Positions 1 through 12,618 of a stretch of 64,000 bases of DNA are shown here, piece after piece. A model generated the notes under the pieces. It saw only the letters and a list, made by a program, of their open reading frames with translations. It ran no database searches and was not told the origin of the DNA. The DNA is from Cyanoderma ruficeps (lineage: Eukaryota; Chordata; Aves; Passeriformes; Timaliidae): contig VZDJ01007753.1 of the NCBI GenBank assembly GCA_008694505.1, positions 13,985,003 to 14,049,002 of the forward strand, written 5' to 3'. Every line of letters begins with the position of its first letter. Within the stretch, counting starts at the first letter, position 1. Both the position numbers and the translations under genes were made by a program.

Positions 1-2065
1 ACACCCTGATTGGTGAGAGGCTTGGAGAAGAATTTTTCATCAGTCTGGTGGGTTATATAAAAACAAACTCTTTAGCCTTCAATACCTGCTTATAGCTTTC
101 TTTCAGTGTTGCATTATATTACACCAACCAGTTTAATTTCTGCTTCAGAAGTTCAATCTCTGCTTTTAACATTATGTGCTTGGACTATAGCCTGGTTAAT
201 TTACCAGAAAACCAATCTCCAAAACAAACCAAGACATATACCAGCATGGCTACTCGGTGTGATTAAACCTAGGAACTAACATACTCTGCTGGACCAAATG
301 TCCATCTAATCCAGCATCTTGCCTTTATCAGAGTCTAGCAGCAGCAGCTGACTGAACAGTGTAGGAAATGGGTGCATTATGTCAGCTGCTGAAATATTAA
401 CAGTAGGTTTCTGACAGTTGTTTAGCTGCTGTCTGAGATGGAAGCTACATTTGGGCTATTGCACTGTGAATAGCAACATCAAACTATTTATAGGTGAATT
501 TGCTGCCTTTTGGAACTAATTTATAAATATCTGTGGCTTACATAGTGTTTCACAGCAACAAGTTCCATGCAGTTCACCTGCATTTTCTGTGTGTGTGATA
601 GGTTGGTGCAAGGAAAAAATAATTTCATTTGTTTTAAACATACTGTCTTGTTGTTATTCCTCTCTGTACCATTTCTATTTCTCCCTTTTTTGAGGTGGAG
701 CAGCCAGAACTATGTGCATCACAGCAGAATGTTCCCTGTTTTTTCCCTGTTCTGTTTCTAATACCTTCTGAGACTTTTCTTGGACTTCTTGCTGCTGAGA
801 GTTGAACTGTTTGCTTGCAGTAATCTTGAAATCTTTTTTGTAAGTAGTCATGCCTAGTTTCAATTCATTGTTGTGTATTTATAGCTAGATTATTTTTTCT
901 TCTGAGTATATTATTTTGCACTTCTCGACCTGGGACAACAAAATGACAAATGGAAACCAGTCATTTGGTCTTATCAGATCCCCTGTAACTCTCTGAAGTT
1001 TACTTTAATTACAGCCATCTGAAGTGATGGAAAGCATCACAATGTGTGCAACCTTCCTTTTTGCCAGATAAGTTGAAAGTATGTTCACAGACTTAACCCT
1101 GATCCTTGTTGTGGTAACTTCCCTGCTCTTTGACTGTTCAATGTTTTCTTTCTTTTAATTTTTTTTTTAAATTACTTTTGTGCAGTTCCTGTCATGGCTT
1201 TTACTATAAGGTGGTGGTCTTTTTGTTGCAATATGATGTATGAACCTTTTGGTATTTGAGATGTAGGTCTTCCAGCATCTCTTTTCATTTGCTTTGAAGT
1301 TGGATGTCCAAAAGCTTAATTGCATTAAGATTGCAATCTTTTATATGAATACTTGGCAGAGAGTGTTCCTTAGAAATGTGGGGTTTTGTTGTTGGGTTTT
1401 TTCTTTGTATGTGTGTGGTTTTCTTTTCTGTTTTGGATTTTTGTTTAAATGGCCAATACTTTGTAATGTTAGTATCATGAATTATATCACCTTCAAAGGA
1501 TGATATAATTCATTCCTGCCTCTATAATTTGTTCCTACATCCTCCCTCATTCCAGCCTCTTTTCTTCAGTTCTTTTTTCTTCCAGTTCGTGGAAGTTCTT
1601 GTCTTGGCTTTTTAACCAAGCCTGTGATGTTTTTGCTATGACCAACTGTGAGTTTATTTTTTAATAGATACTAAGAATCCACTGCTCATCCCATTTTGGA
1701 ATCGTGGTAGAATTTTATTTTTTTTTTATTTGATATTTTTGTTTGAAACTCAAAAATTCTCACTCACCTAGCATTGATATCAATGAGTTTTAAGGCAATT
1801 TGACTGTCAGGCAAATGGCAGATGTTAACTTTCATTGGTTTACTCCTTGTCTAACTAGAATATCTAAATTTGGTTGTGGGGAAGTTTATATTAACTAGGT
1901 GAACTGTTAGGACAGTGGGAACAGACACTTCTCAGAGACTAAACAGTTGAAAGTGATGTTTGAAAGTAATGTTTCTTTTGATTATTATGCTTCTATATAT
2001 ATATATGAATATGAATTTACCTGTCCTTTGGTGCTCTAAGAATTGACTGGGTGTTAAATAATTAA

Positions 2066-2087
2066 ACTCACACAGTAGTGTGTGAGT
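2066..2087. repeat. Inverted repeat, 8-bp perfect stem
   Basis: ACTCACAC and GTGTGAGT flank a 6-nt loop (AGTAGT). It could form a hairpin in RNA; no function is implied. Confidence 0.9.
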
Positions 2088-2216
2088 GTTCATTCCTATA
2101 TCTGGGAGTGGGAAGAAGGGCTACAACAGACACTTCTGTCCAGAAGACTCCTAGCCTGGAGGACAAGGAGACTAATGTGTCGTGTAGGAACATGCAGATG
2201 TGACATCCAGACTGTA

Positions 2217-2280
2217 ACTTGACAGAGGATATTCAAATGAACTAGTTCAGAACTTGGCAACACATGGCAGTGCTGATTTA
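2217..2280 (+). repeat. Direct repeat, copy A (partner 2913-2976)
   Basis: The two 64-nt blocks align without gaps at roughly 85% identity by eye. They share the exact 20-mer TCAAATGAACTAGTTCAGAA, which includes the palindrome GAACTAGTTC. They are about 700 bp apart in the same orientation. Confidence 0.8.
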
Positions 2281-2869
2281 CCCACTGTAGAAATTGCATC
2301 CTTCAGCTTTGCTCCGTGTGCATGGATTATACAAATTTTCAGATATCTAGGTGGTTTAGGTTCTTGTTGGGGGAATCAATCCTCCTTCAACTTCTTGCTA
2401 TTTGTAATTGACTTTAGTGATTTGAATTACAATTTTAAATTATTGTATTCAGAAGCTCTTAGCACTTTGTACTCTTGTGTGGGTGCATGCTTGTGATGCT
2501 TTGCAAGTTGTGGAAAAAAAAATTCAGTAGGTTAGTATTAAGCTGTTGTGGAATTTGAACAGTCTAGTGTACTGTGTGACTGCAGCAGGAGTCCACAAAA
2601 AGTTTAATTCATAAAAATTACTGTTATCTTAAATGCTTGAGTAAGAACTTTGATGCAGATTTTTGAAAAGTAAGACTGACAGTTTTTGATGTTCATGAAC
2701 AGGAAGACTGAATAATGTGTTTTGGTTTTGTAGCTCATGAAGTTAAGCAGCTGAAACTTGCTTTGGTTGTTGGTCTCTAATTGGACAAAGCATTGTTTTG
2801 TGTGTTAGTGAACAGACACTTCTAAAAACATACAAAGCCAAGAAATGAATACTTGCATTGTTATAAACC

Positions 2870-2985
2870 AGGTATCATTATTTTGTATTTGGAAGATGAA
2901 ACTCGTAAAGTGACTTGACAGAGGCAAGTCAAATGAACTAGTTCAGAAATGGGCAGCACATGCTACTGCTGATCCCACGGTCAGT
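2870..2985 (-). mobile_element. MIR-like SINE fragment
   Basis: GTATCATTATTTTGTATTTGGAAGATGAAACTCGTAAAGTGACTTG follows the antisense MIR order (an ATTTTACAGATGAGGAAACTGAGG-type block, then TTAAGTGACTTG). The part after 2913 is shared with a second block at 2217-2280 more closely than either is with MIR, so its history is mixed. Confidence 0.45.
2913..2976 (+). repeat. Direct repeat, copy B (partner 2217-2280)
   Basis: This block begins ACTTGACAGAGG like copy A and contains the same 20-mer. It sits at the end of a MIR-like stretch, whereas copy A has no clear MIR sequence to its left. Confidence 0.8.
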
Positions 2986-4035
2986 TGGTCTGACCAGTAA
3001 ACAACCATTCCTGTCCTCTTCAGAAAAAAAGTATTTCTTACCATTCTGCCCCTTTTCCAGGACTGGAACCTGTAGTGTGTATGAAAGAATGATGTACAAG
3101 CTTCTTCCCCCACAGAACTCGTGCCAGTTGTTATGCACTTGGTAATGCAACTTGAGAAAATACAAAAGGCTGAAGTAATTGAAATTCTTACTGTTTCTCC
3201 AATAGATGATTTGAAAATATGCCATTTAGCACAGGTTAAAATGACAAGAGAGACTGTCACTGGGAGTGACTTCTGACACATTAAATACCTCTGTTTTTAG
3301 AATTCTTTAAAATGCTCATGTTTGATTTCAGGAACTTAAATACCTTCTGTCTGGAACAAGCATGTATGTTTTTTTGCAGCAGAGGGGACTGAAAAGAGTG
3401 TAGAGAGTGGTATCATCCTTTTCCTTCTTTCTGGGGCAGGTGTTTTTTTGAAAAACAGTGGACTGAAATAAAACTTGTAATTGAGGTGTATATTGTGCAG
3501 AATCGAGAGAAGGAAACAGCTGCTAAGATCAGAAAATAAATCTGTAATGGAGAATAGAAAACAGGTCTTTCCAAGGTGTGTATATAAACTTGTTCTCACT
3601 CGTCCATCTTTTTTGTGTAGGTTGTTATCTAATGATTCATTAGGACTCTGTCATAAATGTTTTATGAAGTGTTGTCAGGGTTTCCATTGCAATGAGCTAG
3701 TTAAATCACTGTTTAAATAATTATATATATATTTTTTTAAAAGTTGTATATACTCTGGAAAACACTGAAAACTCTGCTTTTGCCTAGAAAAGTATTTTCT
3801 TTTTAAATTGAATTGAATTTAAAATTCTTTTTAAACAGTTGAACTGTTCCTGGAAGAAACAAACTGGTGATTTTTTTTGGGTTTCGTCTCAGTATTTTTT
3901 TGAGTGTGGAATTACATTTTTTTTAAAGAAAAAAAATAGAGCTAGACAATTTCTGCCTCCAGTATTCAGGTAAAGTTTGCATGTCTAGACTTACCTTTAA
4001 GTCTTAGTGATTTTTAAAGGGTTTTTTTTTTGTGT

Positions 4036-4057
4036 GTTTATTTATTTATTTATTTGA
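4036..4057 (+). repeat. (TTTA)n microsatellite
   Basis: About five TTTA units follow a short TG-rich stretch, with no further structure. Confidence 0.9.
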
Positions 4058-6814
4058 TGCAGTATTCTGATACATGTTTAACCTCCAGAAGGTTGCCCCA
4101 TTTTGTTTGCCTTGGTGGAGATGAATTTTGGGAGTTCATCTATACCTTAGATGATGCTGTTGTGTTTCCCCAGTAGTTTTGTGTCTGTCCCATGAGTGGC
4201 TCACTTGAGTATCATCTAGGGTAAAGCCATGGGAAAATGTGGGTTTTATCTCACCGTTATTCCATCTTGCCTGAATGAGAAAGTTGATGACTTACAGAGA
4301 CAAAATTCTTTGTCCTGTACATGAGTGTTGGTAAGCTATAAGGTAGATTAGGAATCCTAAGAGCAGGAAAATGCTGCATTAGGTAAAGTAAATGTCTCAA
4401 AGTGGTTGTCAGAATAGGACTACCCTGGCAGAAGAATCAAGTTCTCTATAAAAGAACTTCTGAGGTGCTTGGGCCACAGCTTAGTTACACCTTCATTGAA
4501 TGGTTTTGTATGAAGATAAACAGGGAAAGAAGGAATTGGTGTTCAAAGAGAGGAATGTGTGAATATTCAACAGTGTTGACTTGTGTATGTGTTGGGGGAA
4601 AGGAAAAATCCAAATATTCACAGTGCTCAGCAGGAAGCAGGGAAGAGGAGATTTTCTTCCTCTTAGAGGTGTGCTGTGAAAACAGTGATGCCGCCCCGGC
4701 AGGCCGAGTCCTGTTGCATTCAAGGAACAAAAAACAACAGCCGACAATGGCTCAGAAGCTGCAGGGGAGCTGGTGTAGTAAAGAGGGAAAAAAATTAGGG
4801 CTGAATGTTGAACAGTAAATTGTGATGCTGTCGTCTTTTTAAATACAGTCATTATAGCTGAAGGCAGCAGAGAGAAAAAGCTGCTGCTGGAACAATCTGG
4901 TAGTTAAATCTAAGGGAAATGGGGAGAAGGGGTGGACTCTGCTCATCTGCAGCAACACTGCACACAGAGCTACCTGATTTAGGCCTAGCGACAGTGCGTT
5001 GGAGGCCTTGGGAAGGCAGAGCTCCGCCAGCGTGTTTTGTCAGTGTGACGTACTTGGGAGTGTGTACAGCCTGCATGCTAAACGCCAGTGCCTGCCTTTG
5101 ACTCCGCTCCTCACAGTTCTAAGAATGTAATGAAATCCCTTCTCACTCACGCTTTTATTTTGGGATGGAGGGGGAGAGAAAGGAGCTTTCGATATTCTGG
5201 TACGTTCAGAGTTTGAAACAAGCGTGTTTTACCTAATTCTGTTTACTGCCCTTTTATTTAGGCTGCGTGAAACACATTGATACCTTTACGTGCTCTATCA
5301 TAATTTATCACTACACAAAACTAGAAACTCATGGAGACCTTCTTGATCCTTATCTACTTAATGTCTACACGAGAAATATAGTACTTATCGTTGGAGGGTC
5401 TCAAACTGGTCTTTTTTCCTTTTTTTTTTCTTTGCCGGTCTCTGTGCTCAGGAGATCATCAGGAATGCCAAAATGACAACATGGTTTAATGAAATAATAG
5501 CTGGTGAAACATAAAAAAGTTTGGCTAAAAAGAGAATCAAATCCAGATATAGAATGAGAATGGTTTTTACTAAATGCAAGCAGGCTGTACTTAGAATAGA
5601 TATAGTCAAAAGGAGAGGAAAATGTGATACGTGTCTGGTAGCAGCAGAGGGTCCCAGCCACCTTTTCAGAGTTCAGAGCACCTGACAGAACCAACTGAAG
5701 TCTGAGACTGTTTTACGTAGAAATTGTGAAAATAAAATGACAGTATTTGTTCTAGGGAAAAAAATCATTTTTAGCAGGTGAGCAGCATTACCTTTTCTGT
5801 CTTGTTCATAAAATCTGCAGACAGATTAACAAACAAACGATTGTTCTTTTGATACTTTTTTCATGTCAGCATCTGTTCACCAACAAATCATTTTCACATT
5901 GTCTTTTGGCAATAATTTAGAAGCCTAATATGTTAGAGCTAGTGATCTGTAGTGTTGTAAAGGCAAGAATTTAGGAATAGTTTCTCATTTTGAGCCATGT
6001 CACTTCCTGTTAAAATGGAAGCTCTAGATAAGATGAAACAAACTCCTATATTCTTACAAATATTCTTGTAAGTATTATTCAGTATCTTAAAGTACAGATT
6101 ACAAGAAGGTATATAATCAGCTAATTTTCAAGTTTATGCTACTGTACCTTATATTCATAAAATGGTTTCTTTTGAATGCATGTGATGAAATGTGGGCCAG
6201 TACCTGTTGCAATATCCTGACATGAAAGCTGACCATAGCAAAGCCAGCATGGGTTGGCTTAATCTTAATATTTAAATATTTAATGCCTGTGCCATAATGA
6301 GTTTGCACAGAAAATAATAGTGATTTCTATCCTGCCTGAGTAACAAATAGAACAAAAAGAATTCAGGACTGCCAAACTCAGATGCATCTTTTGTATCCCT
6401 AGTTGTTCTGTAGGTCTTCCAGTTTCAAGCTGAAAAGGATGTTCAAATGTGACTCTCTCACTGAAAATGTAACTCACAAGCCAAATTTCTGACCACGTGG
6501 GGAAAATTAAAGGTCACTTCTTGATGCTTGTTTTAATTAAAAAGAATCAGTGAAGTGCTCAATCCTGTACCCAGTATAGCACACTGGACCTTGATAACTG
6601 CTGAAGGAAGAAAGGAAGGAAGGTCTCCCTTCTGCTGCCAGCACAGTGCTTCGACTGCTTAAGCTTGTCCATGATGTTCCCCTGACCAATCTGTGAATCA
6701 CTTCAACTTTCTGTGGAGTGTGACACCCCCTTGCACACCATTCCCCCCAGAAAAAGTGTGCACTGCTGGAGGTAGGACCTCACAGCTGGAAGAGGACATG
6801 AAGGAGAATGTCTT

Positions 6815-6835
6815 GGTCAGCTGGAGTAGCTGACC
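6815..6835. repeat. Inverted repeat, 8-bp perfect stem
   Basis: GGTCAGCT and AGCTGACC flank GGAGT. The stem is GC-rich compared with the surroundings, so it would be one of the more stable hairpins in this region. Confidence 0.9.
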
Positions 6836-8085
6836 GTGGGAGTGTTATTTAGTCTGCAGGTAGAAAGAAACTGAATGTAGAACTATAAACTTTGAGCCAA
6901 ACTAGGCTTCACTTAGGTCTCTTGATATACTGATAGTCTAAACTTTCCTTGTGCATGCTTGGCAAACTGTCATTTAGGTTTCATGGACACATTGAGACAA
7001 GAGATTTACTGAAAGTACAGCATCTGATTTGGAAAGAACTTTATAAATACTGAACTATAAAAGATTGCCTGCTGTTTTAAGGTACCCTGCCATATAATCA
7101 CTAATCACAATACACTGTATTTTTAAGTGTTTGCATGTTATTACATATGTACCTGGCTTCTGTCTGATATTTGTGGAACAGTAACATCAGACAGCTAATC
7201 TCCCTTAATCTGTCACTGAAAATCTCACTGCTGCTCCTTGTGATTCTCAGCCACTGATATTTTAAACAGAAAATCCTTGTGATTGCAGGGCTTATCTTTT
7301 TTTTTTCTTCATTGCAAATGCCCGCTAAAGTTCTTTGTTCAACAAATTATCACATTTGGCTTTTTTATTTCTTAATTTTTAAACACGTTGTAGAATTGTG
7401 TCTGTTTCCTGTCTGTTACATGCAAGTTGCCCTTCATCAAAATACATTTAACACAGATTTATTCACTTAACCAATGCTCCCTTTAAGTAGTTTTCACTGT
7501 ACTTTGTAAACATGGAAATGCTGTATAGGTAATATTTATAAGGTAGAAGGAAATTCAGTGTCTCTAATTGGAGCCCTGCTGTTCTGAAATCTGTTTGGCG
7601 GGAAAAAAAAAGTCTAGACTCTTGGGATTCTGTATTAATGTAATATGAAGTCTTCTGTAATGCAGAATGATCTTCTAGAATATGTGTGCTCACTTTAAAT
7701 AAATTAGTTCATACATTCATTTGGATAGTCCTTTAAAAATATAATCTTTCAGCTCAGTTCTCTGAGTTGTTTAGTCACAATATTTTGCTTTTCATTAAAA
7801 CGCTAGATTTAAGAAGACTTTAATTAATTTGCAGTTGCTCTGTGCTAACATGAAACTGAAAGATTGCCTTTACTTGCTTGTGTTTTGGACTTGCACTTTC
7901 ACTGTTTCCTCTCTAAATTCTGGAAGAATGCTTTGAATCATGTGTACTTCATTTATCCTGCTTTCCCTCTCTGAGAGGAGAATCTCTTCCTTCCAGCTCA
8001 ACTGAGATGTGTGTGGTTTGTCGAATTTTATTCCTTATGTTTGTTTTCTCTTTTAACTTTTTTTTTTCCCTTCACTTGTTTGGCG

Positions 8086-8103
8086 TTTCCCCCTGCTGGC
8101 CGA
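8086..8103 (-). promoter_or_regulatory. CTCF-like motif
   Basis: The reverse complement of TTTCCCCCTGCTGGCCGA reads GGCCAGCAGGGGG, matching the CTCF core. It sits at the left edge of a small GC-rich patch (about 8085-8185) within AT-rich sequence. Confidence 0.5.
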
Positions 8104-8517
8104 CTGCGGGAACGGCACCTCTTTCCCCGTGGAAATGGAAGGCCGAGGCTGTCCTTGAGTATCCTGGCTGTGTCGTTGAGGCGTTGGCTGCTCTTCTGAC
8201 AGTTTTTTTTTTGTGTGTCCTCTGAACGTCTCTAGCAGACAGATAAAATTTAAAGAATAGTCTGTACAAGCAGGACGTTCACATACCTGAGGTTCTCTCC
8301 ATCAGAAGTGCAGTTGCGCTTCCAGTGATAGTCAGAGGTACTGCTAGCTTTGCGTTTCATGCCGGCAGTCTTGCAACACTACCCAGATCATTGTGTTTTG
8401 GACTCTGGACCTCTTCCCAAAACTTCTGCCTCACTAATGCATCATTCCCACCAGCCAGTTCTTTCCAAGATAAAGTGGGTTGCTAGAGGGGAAAAAGGGT
8501 TTGGCTCTCAGTAAGAA

Positions 8518-8545
8518 ATTTCTCCTCATGTTTAAAAGGAGAAAT
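8518..8545. repeat. Inverted repeat, 9-bp perfect stem
   Basis: ATTTCTCCT and AGGAGAAAT flank a 10-nt loop. Confidence 0.9.
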
Positions 8546-11500
8546 CAGGGATCCCTCCCTTCTTAATGGAATTTCAGGGGGAGAATTTGTTTAATAGGTA
8601 TTGGAGTAGAATTTTCTTGATATTTTCTTGTTCCTTGCATCTTTGGTTATTAAATCAATTATTAGGATTTATCATGCGTGTTCTTTGTAGAAAGAGTCAT
8701 TTCTCCTCCTCTCAAATCCCTCTCTTCCCCTTTTTCCCAAGTAGTCCTCTGTCTCTGAAGTATGAAAGGAAGGCAGGAACTTCTCAGCGACTGGAATGAG
8801 GAATTTGCAACACAGGTTAAGAACAATATAGGTTAATAAACTGATTTTGCTAGACATACTACTAAAAAACAAAACCATAAAGCAGAAACATTCAAGTAAC
8901 TTCCCTTTACATTTCTTATAAATTTTGAGACCAAACAGTGGCCTATTATAGCTAGGAGGGGACAGCTCCTTCTGTTTTCTGTTGACCTATCTTATTTTTC
9001 TTCCCACTGGTATACATATTTTGTAAATACTTGAAAATAATTCAAAAAGAAAAATTAATTTTAAGACTTAACAGATTAACTACATATTTTTGAAGTTAAA
9101 TTGTTAAACAATGTTTAAAAAAAATCCCAAACACCCCATGCTTCCAGCAACTTTATGGAATGTTGAATAATGCAGCAAAAAAATTTTAGAAGCAAATGCC
9201 AAACTCTGCCTTCTGCTGGTTTATACCTTCACATCATGTAAATATTTTAATTTTGCAAAAATTTCCTCAGTTCCCTACTTCAAATATAAAAGTTTGCTGT
9301 TGCACTGTTAGTGAAACATAAACTTACTTATTGGTACTGGGGGTTCTCTTGGTGTGTGTTTATCTAAACAGTTCTTCTAAAAAGTAATTCAACAAAATAA
9401 AAATCTGGGTCATATAACTTTTTTTTTTACATGAGCATGAATTTAGCCACCGTGCATATAAGATCATTTTGTGTGTACCTAGAACCTGGCGAATAGTAAC
9501 TCACTGAGCAAAATGAGACTTAGCGGTTCTGCAATACTAGAACTTCTGAAGGCAACAGTGCTGTAAAATGTCCCTGTACACTGATGTCTGGGTACCAAAA
9601 GGAGAATTTTATTGATGGTAATTTTATCAATGTTAGGTTAAATGGGGAACCCTTGATTCCAAGTCAGAATGTCTGCCAGGCTAACTAATGGTCATAGGTT
9701 AGAGAGGCTTCTCTGATTCAAGAAATAGGCTAAGACTGTGCAAAGAAGAGGGGCTTATACACAGGTAAAAAGTTAGAGCAACATACCTTGAATCTGCTCA
9801 AGTGACAGAGATGATTCTGAGATTTTAAAACATGTTTGTGCTGATTTTCTACTGGGCCCAATGTAGTTTATCATTTTGCTGGAGAGTGTGATTTCATACT
9901 CCATCGCACCCCTAGGATGCTCGGAAAGAGTGTTCAGGAAGAGTTAGTAATACCCAGTGGGGCTGTAGTCATAGGACAAGACCTAAGAGGGTATCAACAG
10001 CTGTTTACATGTGTTTGGTGCCATGGCAAGTTTTGGCTGATATTTTAAGAATCAGCTTGTGGTTTTATCTTTACACTAGAGATGGCCTTTTAAACAGTAA
10101 TGAGTCTTCTAGCTCATTTTCTATGTGTTAAATATAGTACTGCTTCTGCAAAGACAAATGATGGTGTTGCACACTTCTATTTAAACTTATTTTGATGGTT
10201 TTATAAAGTGTTTCAGGAAAGGTGAAGCAATCTATCCCCAAGTGAAGTCAGCTTCAAACTCCAAACTGCATTTGTTTCATGTCAAATCATAGCAGCAGAA
10301 GAACTTTTAGGTAGAACTGAAGTTTGTAGTTTGAATCCTGTAGTTGTCTGCATGCAAAAGCAGAAAATCCAGGCTCCTTGACCAGTTAGTTTAGGGGGAG
10401 TTAATCTATCAGTATTGTGTGGGGATAAGGAAGGAGGAGGAGAGAGTGGTTGCCCAGATGGACGAACTGGAAGGCATAGCTTGTGCACTTCAGTGGAGTC
10501 TCAGTTATCTTGAGCAATCCTGTTGGTCCCTTTACCACCTGCCTGGCATGTGTTACTGGGGCTGGCTGGGAATTCTCCCAGCTGCAGCACAACAGGAAGA
10601 TCAGATTCCGTGCACTGGCACAGAGGAGGCTTGTTTTTATCACAGAAGCAATAGCACCAGCACTGCTAAGGTTGGTCATTGAAACGTGAGCCTTATAATA
10701 ATGTAATTTAAAATTGGTTATATACCCTGTCTGGCCTGTGTTTGGTCTTCTTAAGACTGCAGAAATCCTGCCCTGTTAAGCAATATGAGTTGCTGACTTG
10801 AAAATCACAGTAAAGTATCTGCTTTGACTTGTTTTCTTAGAAGACAGTGATAGAGTGCTTTCTATTTACAGGATGTCATTCAAATACAGGAGGGAGGGCT
10901 GTTGCTTTGAGGATTTCACATCTAAAAACTAAAGTCCAGAGAAAAAACTTTGAATCCCTTCTGTGTGGTGTGTATTTTATTTAAAAAAAAAGAAAAAAGC
11001 TTTACCCTTATATTGTAGAACAATTCCCTGAAATGTGAAAGAATATCAGGTCCACAATTGTGCACAGCATTTAGTCCTTTTTTTTTTTCCTGAGTTCATT
11101 CTGTGCACTGAACACAACAAAGACCCTTTTGGCGAAAAGTAAAATATACATAATTAAATATTGTAACATGATATGAAAGTATAGAGTTCCATGGTCTGAC
11201 AGTAAACATTTGCTGGTTTCTAGAGTTAGGAAAAATGCAAAGAAAAAAATGCTGAATGTGACATTTAATTCTTTCCAGTTTAACTCTCCGGTTACAGTAG
11301 AATAAACTTTATTGTAGAACTTGAAGGTAGTAATAAGTATCTAATTGTTATAACCAGACATCTTAATATACAGATAATTAGCATTTAAATAGTCTTAAGC
11401 CTTCAAGTGCTGTATGCTAAAATGTTTTCACCACCATGTGTTGTTCTGATGTCCTCAGATGCTACCAAACTTTAAACATTGAAATTTTGAGATCTGAGTT

Positions 11501-12545
11501 TTCATAATGGTCCCATAAAATGAGTAACTTTTCTAATCAGACCATATATATTTTTTGGGAAGAAGGCAATGCTCATAATTTTACTCTGAGACCTGGGCTT
11601 TAAAACCTCCCAAAATATTGCAGAATATACTGTAATAATCCAAGAGTTAACCTTACAGGCTTCTACCTTGGACAGTTTGCAGCATGTTTGTAGAGCCTTC
11701 AAAAGGCTACCTCAGTAAATTGGATGGCTGAGATTTTGTGATACATTTCTGCTGTTGAAGTTTTTGTTAGAAATCCCTGTATAATGCTAAACTCTTCAGA
11801 GTCCTCTATTGCTATCGGTGATTGTGAGCTGTGTTATGATAATATTCTAATGTGTTTTGTAGTGACAATGAGAGAGGAATTCTATATGTATGAGTTTCAT
11901 ATGTATATGAGTTTCTATATGTACTTTTGCTGTGAACAAGAAATAATCTCATTTCATCTACAGAGCAGACTTTATCCCTTTTTCATTAATGCTATTCTGG
12001 GTTGGTTCCCAGTATCCACAAATACAGGGAGTTGTCAAGAACCAAAGTTACAGATAGAATTGGTCAAATGCTGTTCTTCACCATAAAAATGCCAAGAACA
12101 GTTGAAAACTTAAATCTGTTTAAGATGGTTGGGATTACCAATCTTGGGTATTTGTTCTTCATTTCTCTGTCTCAATTGTCTCTTTAAGAAAACTTACCTG
12201 TATCAGGCACAAGTTTTTCTGTGGCTCTTATTAGTGCATTGCTTATGAAGATACCAAATTTTTATTTGTGCTAGGGCTTAGATGCTGAGTTTAAAAAGCC
12301 ATGCAAATCAAAAGTTTAGAGTGACAAGAAATTCAATTGATAAAAGTTCATTCTTTGTGCTTGTCCTCTCTACTAAATGAAGCAGGGATATTAGTAAAAA
12401 TAGTGTACCTCTGTGAAGGCAGAATTTTGTGTTGCCAGAGGTTTGACATTCAAAGGTTAACCTGTTCTAAACACTTAAGGAAAAGCCTGTAGTAAATTAT
12501 GTACAGAAGAGGATGCAAATGTATTTCCGTTCCCTCTGTAGGCCC

Positions 12546-12618
12546 TCTCTAAGTGACTTCTCCAAGGCAACACAGTGGTTCACTTGGATAGTCACGATTA
12601 AACTCCTTATTTTCTAAA
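12546..12618 (-). mobile_element. MIR-like SINE fragment
   Basis: TAAGTGACTTCTCCAAGGCAACACAGTGG followed by a stretch ending TAAACTCCTTATTTTCT resembles the antisense of the MIR core ('TAAGTGACTTGCCCAAGGTCACACAGC...'). It is short and degraded; similarity judged by eye. Confidence 0.6.

Noticed and set aside
4402..4818. 138-codon plus-strand open frame
   Set aside because: It starts at a non-ATG codon, has low-complexity Lys/Glu stretches, and an overlapping minus frame is also open. No homology recognised.
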